DNA of 64,000 nt. Source: Photobacterium damselae. Its GTDB lineage: Bacteria > Pseudomonadota > Gammaproteobacteria > Enterobacterales > Vibrionaceae. The stretch covers positions 1-64,000 of the forward strand of contig NZ_PYOG01000006.1 of NCBI RefSeq assembly GCF_003026815.1, given 5' to 3'. Numbering within the stretch: the stretch's first letter is position 1; the number at the start of each line of letters is the position of its first letter. The notes below the pieces were generated by a model. That model was not told where the DNA came from. It did no database searches and saw nothing but the letters and a program-made list of their open reading frames with translations. The translations under genes and the position numbers were made by a program. Below, piece after piece: positions 17,900 to 27,100 of the stretch.

Positions 17900-19077
17900 T
17901 GGTTTCACCTAATCGAAATAAGATAGCAGGTTTTAGGGGGGGACGGGATCCTGCTGCGTTACAGGAAAATATGGAGTTGTTAACCGGTCAAAGAGGAAAT
18001 GGTTTAGATCGCGCTATTACTGTGCGAGAGCTCGCCCAGCTTGGCTTAATTAACGTAACACGTAATAGCCAGGGTTCTGTTGTCACGAAACCAGTATTGC
18101 CACAGGCCCCAGATGATAAACCTATTAGTATTCCAGATGCTCCTGTTAATTTCTCTGGCTTTGGTGGTTTTGGTGCCATCATGCTTGAGTGGAAAAATCC
18201 TACATTTAATGGATTTGCTTATGCTGAGATATGGAGAGCGGTACCAAACCAGGATAATTCAGCCCCAAGTATTAAACAGGCAGTTTTAATTGCTACAACA
18301 CCCGCTACGGTATTTGGTGATGTGGTTGATCCTGGTTCTACGTTTTATTACTGGTGTCGTTTCGTTAATACCAATAATGTTCCTGGTCCTTATCAGGGTA
18401 TTGATGGAGTTAAGGTCTCAACAAGTACAAATATTCATGATGTGGTTGATGATATTGGATCACAAATGAAAGATTCAGAGCTTATTAAGTCTTTATCTTC
18501 AGATATCTCAAACCTTTCCTCGTCCGTCACTGAGTCACAACAAGCGATTAAATCAATAAATAAAGATGGATCTTTAGCGTATCAATCTCTGTGGAGTATG
18601 AAGGCTCAAGCTGGAGATATCAAAGCGGGTATTGGATTTTTGGCTAAATCAGATGGTACCAGCCAGGTCGCTGTATCAGCAAGCCAGTTCTTTGTGTTCG
18701 ATCCAAATGTCGCAGGTGGTGAAACGCAGCCGCTATTTGCCATCGACAAAGGCAATGTCGTTATACCTAAAGCTTTGATTGAATCAGCTACTATTCAGAT
18801 TTTAACTGCACAAACCATCGTTGCAGATAAAGTAAAATCTGGCATCAGTATTTCATCGCCTCAGATTCATGGTGGACAAATTACTGGGGGATGGGCTGGA
18901 TTTGGTATTGGAGGCCCATATCGAGGATATCATACAGCTATCTCTAAAGATGGAGTCATTGAAACAAATAGATTGAGGTTCAAGTCTGCTCAATCAGGGA
19001 CGCGGCTCGAAATAAATGGTGATCGTATTGAGGTATGGGAAAATGGAAGTATTCGTGTTCGAATGGGAAGACTGTAG
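17899..19077 (+). CDS. Tail-tip protein with lambda J C-terminal-like (DUF1983) region
   Basis: The product is 392 residues. The N-terminal ~50 residues are unlike known proteins. Residues ~75-180 form a fibronectin type III-like domain (APVNFSGFGGFGAIMLEW, FAYAEIWRA, YYWCRFVNTNNVPGPY). Residues ~235-330 match the DUF1983 region of lambda gpJ-like proteins (AGIGFLAKSDGTSQVAVSAS, QFFVFDPN, LIESATIQILTAQTIVAD). The C-terminus is a beta tip. These pieces come from siphovirus tail tips, yet the rest of the particle looks podoviral, so the gene is mosaic. Host recognition is the likely role. Confidence 0.72.
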   Translation: MVSPNRNKIAGFRGGRDPAALQENMELLTGQRGNGLDRAITVRELAQLGLINVTRNSQGSVVTKPVLPQAPDDKPISIPDAPVNFSGFGGFGAIMLEWKNPTFNGFAYAEIWRAVPNQDNSAPSIKQAVLIATTPATVFGDVVDPGSTFYYWCRFVNTNNVPGPYQGIDGVKVSTSTNIHDVVDDIGSQMKDSELIKSLSSDISNLSSSVTESQQAIKSINKDGSLAYQSLWSMKAQAGDIKAGIGFLAKSDGTSQVAVSASQFFVFDPNVAGGETQPLFAIDKGNVVIPKALIESATIQILTAQTIVADKVKSGISISSPQIHGGQITGGWAGFGIGGPYRGYHTAISKDGVIETNRLRFKSAQSGTRLEINGDRIEVWENGSIRVRMGRL

Positions 19078-19080
19078 TAA

Positions 19081-19389
19081 ATGACCTTTGGTGTGCAATG
19101 CTGGAGTCCAACAGGTCAGACGGTAATAACAACGATCCAACCTATGAATCTTGTTGGGATATACCCCATATATGAAGGTCGTCATACAATCGCTATTGAG
19201 GGAAGTATTGATGGTGTACTTGAATGGACCTTTGCCTTTGGTGAGCAAGGAAATGGCACAACAGGTGTAGCGATATCTAGCGTGTCTGTATCAGGTAACA
19301 AATTAACGTATGTTGGTACAAAATTCAGATCCCCAGATATGCAAAGTTTAGTTCAAAAACCCAGTATTAGTATTTATATAAGGCGTTAA
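19081..19389 (+). CDS. Small tail-tip-associated protein (unknown)
   Basis: The product is 102 residues starting MTFGVQCWSPTGQ. The M-[ST]-[FY]-G start followed by an x-x-x-x-x-G turn is common among small proteins located after gpJ in siphoviruses, and the next gene starts in the same way (MTYGIDMRTTNGK). The remainder looks beta-rich and ends IYIRR. There is a three-base gap to the preceding gene. No enzymatic motif is visible. A role in the tail tip or fibre complex is inferred only from position. Confidence 0.6.
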   Translation: MTFGVQCWSPTGQTVITTIQPMNLVGIYPIYEGRHTIAIEGSIDGVLEWTFAFGEQGNGTTGVAISSVSVSGNKLTYVGTKFRSPDMQSLVQKPSISIYIRR

Positions 19390-19391
19390 AT

Positions 19392-20096
19392 ATGACTTAT
19401 GGTATTGATATGCGAACCACCAATGGAAAGCGCATGGTGTGGGGAAGGGAGGAAGTTTATTTATACTGGGGGAGGGTGGAGGTAAATTATGAAGGAAATG
19501 AAGGTAAAAAGATTCATAGCTTATTTAATATTCCTATAAATTGGTCACCGTTGGTTTTTAGCCGAATCTTAAGCAACTCAATACCAAATATTGTAGCCGG
19601 AAAAAGTGATGGTATTCACATGGTTAATAAGAATGAAAGGTTACATGTTGAGTCTAATTTTGAAGGTAATAGTGGCTCAAGAAAAATATCGTATTATGTT
19701 TTCGTGCCTGCAAAACATATTCCTTTGCCCAAACATGGCCTAATGGTGAAAAATGATATTGGTAACATATGTTTTCACAGTGGGCGTCGATCATTAAATG
19801 TTAAGGACTTGTTGAAGAAAACCAATATAGGTGCGAGTGGAGTATCAACAACCTATTCTTATAATGTAGCTGCACAAACAACACTTACAGGAGCCGCAAG
19901 AATACCGATCAGTCCTTATCAATCATTTGGTTATTATCGGACCACTTTAGGAAGCGAAAGAGGCATCCATATTTCGTGGTTTTTGGTTGAATCTAGTAGT
20001 AATCCATATCCAGAAACACCAACATTTATAACAGCGTCAGTTCCTTTGATTAATGCTGACGAGTATCATGATATTTCTAGCTTGCATTGGATTTAG
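19392..20096 (+). CDS. Tail-tip-region protein (unknown)
   Basis: The product is 234 residues with the same kind of start as the gene before it (MTYGIDMRTTNGKRMVWG). It is rich in aromatic and Gly/Ser residues and looks beta-structured (LHVESNFEGNSGSRKISYYV, GYYRTTLGSERGIHISWFLV). I do not recognise it beyond the DUF6453-like N-terminal pattern of phage tail proteins. Two bases separate it from the gene upstream, and its last 20 bases overlap the end of a convergent lipoprotein gene. Confidence 0.6.
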   Translation: MTYGIDMRTTNGKRMVWGREEVYLYWGRVEVNYEGNEGKKIHSLFNIPINWSPLVFSRILSNSIPNIVAGKSDGIHMVNKNERLHVESNFEGNSGSRKISYYVFVPAKHIPLPKHGLMVKNDIGNICFHSGRRSLNVKDLLKKTNIGASGVSTTYSYNVAAQTTLTGAARIPISPYQSFGYYRTTLGSERGIHISWFLVESSSNPYPETPTFITASVPLINADEYHDISSLHWI

Positions 20097-20412
20097 ATGG
20101 ACAAACTAAGTTATACACCTCGGACTCTTTAAGCATCCCTCTGATCATGACGCTTTGAGCACGATAAAGCGTTTTTCCATGACGCTCTATCTTCCCAATA
20201 ATTCTTGTCTTTATTGCCTCTAGAGGGGCGCCTCTAGGTTTCTGGTAATTCGGTAGATACACAAGAATATCAGCGTAACAGTCAAGGGATGTATATCCTC
20301 CGTAGTATTTATGTTCGTGAGTAGCTGAACAAGATGAAACCAAAAAAGAAATAATAAAAAAGTATAAAATACGCACTATGAGATTCCTAAAAAATTTAAA
20401 ATTCTCTGGCAT
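20077..20412 (-). CDS. Lipoprotein on the minus strand of the late region (moron candidate)
   Basis: The product is 111 residues. The start at 20412 gives MPENFKFFRNLIVRILYFF, a basic N-terminus followed by a hydrophobic segment ending in a lipobox (FLVSSC), so it should be lipid-anchored. The mature part has CSATHEHKYYGGYTSLDCY and the repeated basic segment IKTRIIGKIERHGKTLYRA; a second cysteine pair could form a disulfide. It runs against the late genes, so it needs its own promoter and may be expressed in the lysogen, as expected for lysogenic conversion cargo. Family not recognised. Confidence 0.65.
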   Translation of the reverse strand: MPENFKFFRNLIVRILYFFIISFLVSSCSATHEHKYYGGYTSLDCYADILVYLPNYQKPRGAPLEAIKTRIIGKIERHGKTLYRAQSVMIRGMLKESEVYNLVCPSKSNAS

Positions 20413-20444
20413 TTTAATGTGAATCAAACGGTAAAAAGAGACAA

Positions 20445-20849
20445 ATGAATATAAATGTTAGTAAATCTTATTGGATAAATTATCGAGATAAGTTACTTCC
20501 AATAATGAAGCAAATAGAACGAAGAAATAGTCATGTGTTTGCTGATGAAACAGATAAGGCTCTATCGGAAGGTAGAGCCTTTTTGTTTGTTGGTGAAGAT
20601 GGTTTTTTCATTTTAGATCCTTTACTTCGGAATGAGGAAATTATCGTGAATGTGATGTTTGCCTTTAATTGGGGAAATAATGCTATTGCTAGATACCAAG
20701 AAACGATTGAGCGTTTGTCTCTTGATATTGGAGCTAAAGGATTAGAGTTATGTACTGCAGTAAAAGGGTTGATTCCACTTTTAGAGCAGCAAAGATGGGA
20801 GTGGGTTTCTACTGACAATAATGTGATGTATTGGATTAAGAGGTTGTGA
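20445..20849 (+). CDS. Small phage protein with possible GNAT-like fold
   Basis: The product is 134 residues. GAGACAA before the ATG is a weak ribosome site. The pattern of an N-terminal helix, strand AFLFVGEDGFFILDPLL, strand EIIVNVMFAFNWG and a C-terminal helix followed by WEWVSTDNNVMYWIKRL looks like the small acetyltransferase-like proteins found among virion genes of podoviruses, but no acetyl-CoA binding loop can be pointed out. It is followed at once by the first of four probable ejection-protein genes. Function remains unassigned. Confidence 0.6.
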   Translation: MNINVSKSYWINYRDKLLPIMKQIERRNSHVFADETDKALSEGRAFLFVGEDGFFILDPLLRNEEIIVNVMFAFNWGNNAIARYQETIERLSLDIGAKGLELCTAVKGLIPLLEQQRWEWVSTDNNVMYWIKRL

Positions 20850-20851
20850 TC

Positions 20852-21526
20852 ATGGGTGGCCGCAAATCACAAGAAGTACCAGAAACAACGGCTCAAAAAA
20901 CGCAAGCAGAAGTGGCGAATAAACAATGGGATCTTTATGAAAATGAACTAAAAGGTTTTGAAAATAAATTTATTCAACGAGTCGATAATTTTAACTCATC
21001 GAGCAAGATGGAAAAGACAAAGCAAACAGCTGGACTTTCATATGCCTCAAGCTTTGGCCATGCACGTAAGCAGTTAGATCAAAGTATGACTGCAAATGGC
21101 GTGGATCCAAGTAGCCAGAAATTTCAGAATGCTCAAGCAAATTTATCAGACGATCAAGGATTAGAACTATCTGATACAGTTAATCGTGCTCAATCTTCTG
21201 AGCAAGATAAATATTTAGCTGGTTTACAAGATGTAGCTGCCATGGGAATGGGACAGAAAAGTGATGCTTTAGGCAGTATAGGTGATGTTGCTAATGCGAG
21301 CTTAAGAAAGGCGACATCTGACGCTTATGATTCTTTTAACCGCCGAGCTGCAAACAACCAGTTAATTGGCACTGTTACAGGAGCGGGGGTTTCTGCTGGA
21401 CTTCGTCAATTACCGTCATTTAAAAGTGCATCTTTAGATGGCGCTAGTGTTGATGGGATTTCAACTACCAAGCGATTGAATTCATACAACAATCGCTTTA
21501 ATCCAAGTGGAACCATGATAACTTAA
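20852..21526 (+). CDS. Probable internal virion (ejection) protein
   Basis: The product is 224 residues. The ATG at 20852 is 8 bases after AAGAGG; the GTG at 20846 is too close. It is helical and Gln/Ser/Ala-rich (EVANKQWDLYENELKGFENK, SGLYASS-like repeats and SQKFQNAQANLSDDQ). A Gly-rich segment (IGTVTGAGVSAGL) near residue 170 could insert in membranes. In podoviruses such genes between tail and the giant terminal protein encode internal proteins ejected with the DNA. The identity is inferred from composition and position. Confidence 0.6.
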   Translation: MGGRKSQEVPETTAQKTQAEVANKQWDLYENELKGFENKFIQRVDNFNSSSKMEKTKQTAGLSYASSFGHARKQLDQSMTANGVDPSSQKFQNAQANLSDDQGLELSDTVNRAQSSEQDKYLAGLQDVAAMGMGQKSDALGSIGDVANASLRKATSDAYDSFNRRAANNQLIGTVTGAGVSAGLRQLPSFKSASLDGASVDGISTTKRLNSYNNRFNPSGTMIT

Positions 21527-21536
21527 GGATATAAAT

Positions 21537-21905
21537 ATGGGTATTGCATCAGATACTTATGCCAATATAACTCGTCAAATGTATGAAGATTGGGAACAGA
21601 GGTTTTATCCCAAACAAAAGGAGCTATTAGATAAGGCTGTATCGGGAGAGTTAGCAACTGAACAGATCAATCGTGTTGACAGAAATATGCAAGATTCTAT
21701 GCGTTCAGCAACCCAAAGTAATATAAACCATATGGCTAGATATGGTGTTGACGCTAGCCTATCTCCGAATATTGAAGCCAGACAGGCACTTGGATTAGCC
21801 AGCGCTAAAAATGCCATTCGAGAATCAGAGCAAGAACGCTCAATGGGAATTTTTTCTGACTCAGGAATGGGATTACGAGAGAAGATTAATATCGGAGGTA
21901 TGTAA
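21537..21905 (+). CDS. Small probable internal virion protein
   Basis: The product is 122 residues; TTAAGGATATAA precedes the ATG. It is mostly helical, with a segment WEQRFYPKQKELLDKA followed by SATQSNINHMARYGVD. This last part resembles the preceding protein (SYASSFGHARKQLD), as both combine small residues with His-Ala/Met-Arg. They may therefore be related by duplication, but the similarity is too low to be certain by eye. It overlaps the next gene by one base. Confidence 0.55.
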   Translation: MGIASDTYANITRQMYEDWEQRFYPKQKELLDKAVSGELATEQINRVDRNMQDSMRSATQSNINHMARYGVDASLSPNIEARQALGLASAKNAIRESEQERSMGIFSDSGMGLREKINIGGM

Positions 21906-22144
21906 TGTCATATGGATTATTATCTTTGGGACAAGATACTCGCCAGCAAGCTTTAAATGGATTACGTAATGCTGCTAATCAAGAACAGGAACGGGAGCAG
22001 ATAAATCAGCAACTAAAAAATGCTCAAAGAACACAGACTATGGGCTCTATTGGCTCAGGTGTAGCAATTGGAGCTATGGCTGGGGGGCCTGTTGGTGCAT
22101 TGCTTGGTGCTGGAGCAGGGTTGATCCTTGGTGAGTTATTTTAA
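21905..22144 (+). CDS. Small glycine-zipper protein, probable internal virion protein
   Basis: The product is 79 residues. The first 45 residues are Gln-rich helix (NAANQEQEREQINQQLKNA). The last 34 form a glycine-zipper stretch (MGSIGSGVAIGAMAGGPVGA and LLGAGAGLILGELF) that is likely to insert in a membrane. Such domains suit a channel through the cell envelope during DNA ejection. The ATG overlaps the previous stop (TAATG). The role is inferred. Confidence 0.55.
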   Translation: MSYGLLSLGQDTRQQALNGLRNAANQEQEREQINQQLKNAQRTQTMGSIGSGVAIGAMAGGPVGALLGAGAGLILGELF

Positions 22145-22156
22145 TTTGGGGGTTAT

Positions 22157-23479
22157 ATGGTGATAGATACCCGGGGTTTTATGGATGGGGCTTTGCGTGG
22201 TTTTGATTTAATGGAAAATCATTATGACCGAGCTGAGCGTAAAGCGGACCGTGAAAGAAGCTTAAGACTTGCTGATGAACAAAATAAAAGGCAAGAGCAA
22301 TGGCGGCAAAAGGCATGGGATCGAGATGAAGACCGTTATCAGGAACGATTGAAAACAGATCAAGCAAATAATGATAAAGAAGAACGTCGATATCAAGATG
22401 GGTTAAAACTAAAAAAGCAGCAGTTAGCTCAGAGCAATGCTGTTAATGCAGCTCAACAACAATACTATCAACAACGAAATAACCGAGAAAAGAGATTACA
22501 GTTTATCCAGGATAATGCTCCTTTGATTGATCAAGCTTGGACTCGATTTAATGAAACGGGGGAGTTGAGTGATATCTTAAACAACGATTATATAAAAGGA
22601 ACTGCGTATGATGTTCGCTCTTATACGCCAGATAAAATTAATGCTTTTAATAATTTACGCACTAACATACCTAACGTACTGTCAGGGAAAGCAGACGTAG
22701 ACTCTCTTGTTCCTGATATTGGTGTTGTGTACAAATCAAATATTGATCGAGTCATTGGCTCAAAAGATGATTCGGGAAAACGAACAGTAACAGGGGCTGA
22801 ATTAGCTAACATTCACCTAGCGTCAGACATAAATCCAGATATCAAAGGGGATCAACCTGGTTTGGTTTTAGGACTAAAAGTGAAATATGATGATGGCTCT
22901 ACAGCAGTCAAACCTGTAACGAAGCTGCGTAGCTCAGATCCCAATGACCATCCATTAGTCATCCCATTAGATGAAGCAATGAAAGACCTTTCAGGGCAGA
23001 TGAAATTAGCTCGATTAGCTTCAACATCTAAGGCTTATCAGCAATTGTTTGGAAAAGATAATAAAGCTCAGAAATCAGTGGATAAAGAATATCGCGGAGA
23101 AGTAAATAAGATCTCTAAATGGTATGGTGATGCGACTTTAGACTTAATGAAAAATAGCGGTGGAACTGTAAGCCCTGAGCAACAAGAACAATTAGATAAA
23201 CAACGGGATGATATGCTGGCTAAGTTGAACAAAATGTATGGTAAAGCTCAAACCACTACCATTACCAAGTTCACCCCAACAGAGCGTTGGGCAAGCGGTG
23301 ATGGGACTAAGCAAGAGTATCTTCAGGCCATGAAATCAGCGGGTAGAGATATTGGTTCTTTGAGTGTTGAACAGTTAGAGCAGGGGTATCAGCAAGCTTT
23401 GATCCGCAAAAAAGAAAGAGAAAAGGAGCAACATGAATCAGAGATTGCAAATAGGATTAGAGGAGGCATAGTTTATTGA
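22157..23479 (+). CDS. Probable internal virion (ejection) protein
   Basis: The product is 440 residues, and TTGGGGGTT precedes the ATG. The first 110 residues are a highly charged Arg/Glu/Asp/Gln coiled coil (YDRAERKADRERSLRLADEQ). A more globular middle follows (VPDIGVVYKSNIDRVIGSKD, KVKYDDGSTAVKPVTKLRS), then a C-terminal helical region. The size, charge and place just before the giant polyvalent protein fit an internal protein of the podovirus ejection apparatus. No known domain was recognised. Confidence 0.6.
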   Translation: MVIDTRGFMDGALRGFDLMENHYDRAERKADRERSLRLADEQNKRQEQWRQKAWDRDEDRYQERLKTDQANNDKEERRYQDGLKLKKQQLAQSNAVNAAQQQYYQQRNNREKRLQFIQDNAPLIDQAWTRFNETGELSDILNNDYIKGTAYDVRSYTPDKINAFNNLRTNIPNVLSGKADVDSLVPDIGVVYKSNIDRVIGSKDDSGKRTVTGAELANIHLASDINPDIKGDQPGLVLGLKVKYDDGSTAVKPVTKLRSSDPNDHPLVIPLDEAMKDLSGQMKLARLASTSKAYQQLFGKDNKAQKSVDKEYRGEVNKISKWYGDATLDLMKNSGGTVSPEQQEQLDKQRDDMLAKLNKMYGKAQTTTITKFTPTERWASGDGTKQEYLQAMKSAGRDIGSLSVEQLEQGYQQALIRKKEREKEQHESEIANRIRGGIVY

Positions 23480-23518
23480 TAGTGGCCAACCAGTTGATAA
23501 TTAGCCACTATTTAAGAC

Positions 23519-23917
23519 TTAGAACTCATATTGATTCTTAATATCCGGAGATAGTGCTATCACTATAAAACGGGTATCTATCGATCCTTGAATTGTAGCG
23601 GTGCTATTTATTTTACCATCTATCAAGGTCATCAGTTGCTCGCCTATATGTTTCTTCGTTAGTTGCTTTAGTGAATCAGAAGCATCTTGTGATATTTCTA
23701 GTAGAATGGAGTTATCGTCTCTGATGGTGGTTTTTAAAATATCCTGTTGTGAAAGATAAACGGAATCGCCAACTTTGATATCGCCAATATTTTTAGTGAC
23801 GTTCTGGCTTAAATGGTTCTTAACAATAGTAAACTCTATTCTATCTATTTTCTTTTGATGTGAAGAGCATGCACTTAGCAATAATATACTAATTAGTAAT
23901 AAGATGTTCTTTCTCAT
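23519..23917 (-). CDS. Lipoprotein with SecD P1-head-like domain (moron candidate)
   Basis: The product is 132 residues. MRKNILLLISILLLSAC is a lipoprotein signal peptide with lipobox LSAC. The mature part reads like the SecD P1 head domain: a segment KVGDSVYLSQQDI, then SILLEISQDASDSLKQLTKK, and GEQLMTLIDGKINSTATIQG. SecD proteins carry the equivalent pattern of a strand pair, an LT..n.G k motif, and a segment lai.ldg.v.saP.i. It lies on the minus strand in the prophage late region, with its own transcription needed. A stand-alone domain of this type on a phage could act in the periplasm on protein export or entry exclusion; this is inference. Confidence 0.6.
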   Translation of the reverse strand: MRKNILLLISILLLSACSSHQKKIDRIEFTIVKNHLSQNVTKNIGDIKVGDSVYLSQQDILKTTIRDDNSILLEISQDASDSLKQLTKKHIGEQLMTLIDGKINSTATIQGSIDTRFIVIALSPDIKNQYEF

Positions 23918-24128
23918 AAGCTACTTTTCATATTCCTTTAATATTACGAAGGTCGATTATAAATTAAATGCGATATCTTTAAGGATCTTAAGTGTCTATA
24001 TTTGTCATATAGTGTCATTTTATTGTAACCCTTTTGTGTTTCTTTTATCGATAATAATGAAATGACCTGTGTCTCTTTATTTGCCTAACACTAAGGCAAA
24101 CTAACCCCATCATGGATAAATCTATTTC

Positions 24129-24160
24129 AAGCCACTGCCTATTTGGGCAGTGGCTTTTTT
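24129..24160 (+). terminator. Intrinsic terminator before the giant polyvalent gene
   Basis: AAGCCACTGCC pairs with GGCAGTGGCTT (11 bp) around a 6-base loop and is followed by TTTTTT. It ends about 22 bases before the giant gene, and it overlaps the earlier in-frame start at 24143, which is therefore unlikely to be used. Confidence 0.9.
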
Positions 24161-24181
24161 ATTACGACTGAAGAGGTTGGT

Positions 24182-27100
24182 ATGAATGATCAATTGCTTG
24201 GTGATGATGTAGCTCCTAAGGCAACCGTTAATGCAAAGACTGATATGACTACATTTTCTAAGCAGGACCTTGGAAACTCAGGATTACCTGCTGAACCTAA
24301 TTATGAGGTTGGGATAAGTGATATAGGCAAGTCGACATTATCTGCCGGCTTGCGTTCAATCTCTGGTATTGCCGAAATAGGAAATCAGAATGTTAAGGCA
24401 TTGGAAAATAAAGCGAATAAGGACGATGGTTTTGTATCTGGTATAGCCAATGCTATGACTTATGTCCCCATCATTCCAATTGCTGACAAGGTCTTACCTA
24501 AATTAAGAGATGGATTGTCGTCAGTTGCTAATTCTATTGATAACACCTTGAGTTCTGATGCTAAGAAAGCAGCACAAACCATGCCCGTTACAAAAGAAGG
24601 TGATGAGTGGCGATTTTCATCAGATCCAGCTGTATTTGGGATGAATTTTGCCAATGTCGTTGGTTATATGCTGCCTACCGTTGCGACAGCGTTTGCAACG
24701 AGAGGACAAAGTCTTGCAGCGTTAGAGCCCGCGTTAACTCGAGCAATGATTAGAACAGGCGCAAGTAAGGCGGTTGCTGAAAAAGCACTACCGTATGTAG
24801 TTAATGCTCTGAAATCAGCTCCTGCAACAACAGCGGGCATTACTTCTGATTTGGGTAGCCAGGGCAATGATATGAGAAGACAAGCCCTTGATAGTAATTT
24901 TGATCAATTATCTGAATCTAAATATTTTAGAGAAGCCTTTTCTGATATTGATAGCAATCCAGAAACAGCATCATTAACTGATGGACAAAAATTGTCATTA
25001 GCAAGAGAACGTGTTGCTGATTTTGCTTCTAGAGCAACAATATCAGATCCAAAGAATATTGCAGCGAGTGCGGCAGCAACTATGCTCGGGGATGTTCCTT
25101 TAGCAAATGCAGCACTCAAAGGTCTAAAAACAACAGCTGGTGGATTGCGAGGTGCTGCTCATGGGTTTATTTCTGGAGGATTACGAGAAGCTCCGTTAGA
25201 AGGAATGCAAGAGGGCATTCAACAAAAAGTTTCCAATAACGTTTCAAATCAATATTTAGGTTCAGATATCGATCCAAATCAAGGTGTTGATAAAGCACGT
25301 GCAAATGGTGCATTACTTGGCTTCTTAAGTGGAGGAAGTTTAAATGCAATCGGTGGACTCAGGGGAGAACATGAGCAGGCAATAGAGCCTGAAACACAAA
25401 CTGGTGAAACGGGTTCTCCAGACAAAGTAGATGAAGAACCAGAAACAACACCTGTTGATGTTAGTGTGACACGTGATCTTAATGAAGAGCCTCAAGATAA
25501 ACCAACACATGCCCAACATGGCTATACAAAAGAAGAAGCCGTAGATGATCTTAATGCACCAGCTTATCTACGAGAAGAACTTAGAAATCAAGCTGGACCA
25601 CAACCTGATCTTAATACAGGGCAATCTTATGATGTTGATGATCTTTCAATTCCTGCATATTTACGTAACGGGAAAGAAATTAATGAAGATCCAGAAACTC
25701 ATGAGCGGGTGTCAGAACCAAATACTAAAGAGCAGTCATTCTCACATAAAGAAGGATCAGTAACACCGAAAACGTTCGATGAGACGTATCTATTGGATGA
25801 TGGCACAACCACTTTGGATACTGAGCACCATATGAAGGGTAAAAATGACATTGTGTTTAGTGATGTACCCCCAAGTGTTATTTATGGACATGATCAGCGT
25901 TCTAAGGTTTTGGCTCAGAATAATGATGATAAGCAAGTGGGGTATCCTGAGTTTGATGGTGGTTTGAAAAAGTCACAAAGGCGTGAGTTAGAATACTTAG
26001 CCAGACGTCGAGCTGATAAAATTCCATTAGCTATGCAAAATCTTAAAGGGGCTGCACGTATCACTCGCCCCGAATATAGAGAGGAGCTAGTGCAACTGGC
26101 AGATCAATCAAGTGCCCTTTCTCATAATAAAGAAGTTAATCATCAATTAGATACTGTAACCTCAGCCATCACAAAATTAGGCGGTATCAACCGTGACTTA
26201 GCAAAATCTGAGGGTATAGATGAAGCTCATTTTAAACGTAATCAGCTGTTTCCCACAAAAGGTGGACGCACTTTTGATGAAATGGCTGAAGTATTGAATG
26301 AACATGGTTTTACCGCTCGTTCGGGTAAATCATTATCGGCTAATGATGTGTTGGATTTAGTTGGTGGTGAGCTTGATAACAATGAACGACATTATAGTAA
26401 TCAATCTGATGCTATTACGGAGACAGATAAAGGCAGTGCTTTGGCGGAGCTTGTTCGTGAGTATGGTAATGAGAGAATCCAAATCGCAATTAAAAAGGCA
26501 CTTAAAGGGGAGCGATTAGGTGACCGACAAGGTGATATCGTTAATGAAGCTATGGACGTTATTGAAACTGGGCGAATTGAGCAAGCGGGGGGTATCGAAT
26601 CGCGACGAAATGAACGTGATATGCGTCGAGCATCTCGGCAAGCTAAACGAGAGCAAAAACTAAAACAAGCATCTCAAGACTTGGGATTACCTGACTGGGT
26701 AACTTCTGATTACAGTATGAATCTTGAACAAGAATATTCAGATACTGTAGAGAGCCTTTTAGATGATTCAATTTATCAAGCATCATCAATTGATCATCAA
26801 GCTACTGAACATCTAATTAAAGAGTATGAAGCCGGAAAATTAACAACCGCTCAGTTAATTTCTAAATTAGGAGAAATAGATTATGCCGATCAACAAGCAG
26901 TCTCAAACATGGAAGACGCTAAACCAATTACCGAAATCACGGATACTAAAAGCGCTGAAGAACGGACACGCACGAGCACTTTACGAACTGAGCAAAAAGC
27001 AGAACTCGAACATGATGCAGGAGCAAAAGAAACAGTAGAACAAGGTAAACAAAATCTAGGAAAGAATAAACCTGAGCCTAAATCCACACCAAAAACAGAA

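Noticed and set aside
24143-24181. Upstream start of the giant polyvalent gene
   Set aside because: The segment lies in the terminator hairpin and has no ribosome site; the ATG at 24182 has one.
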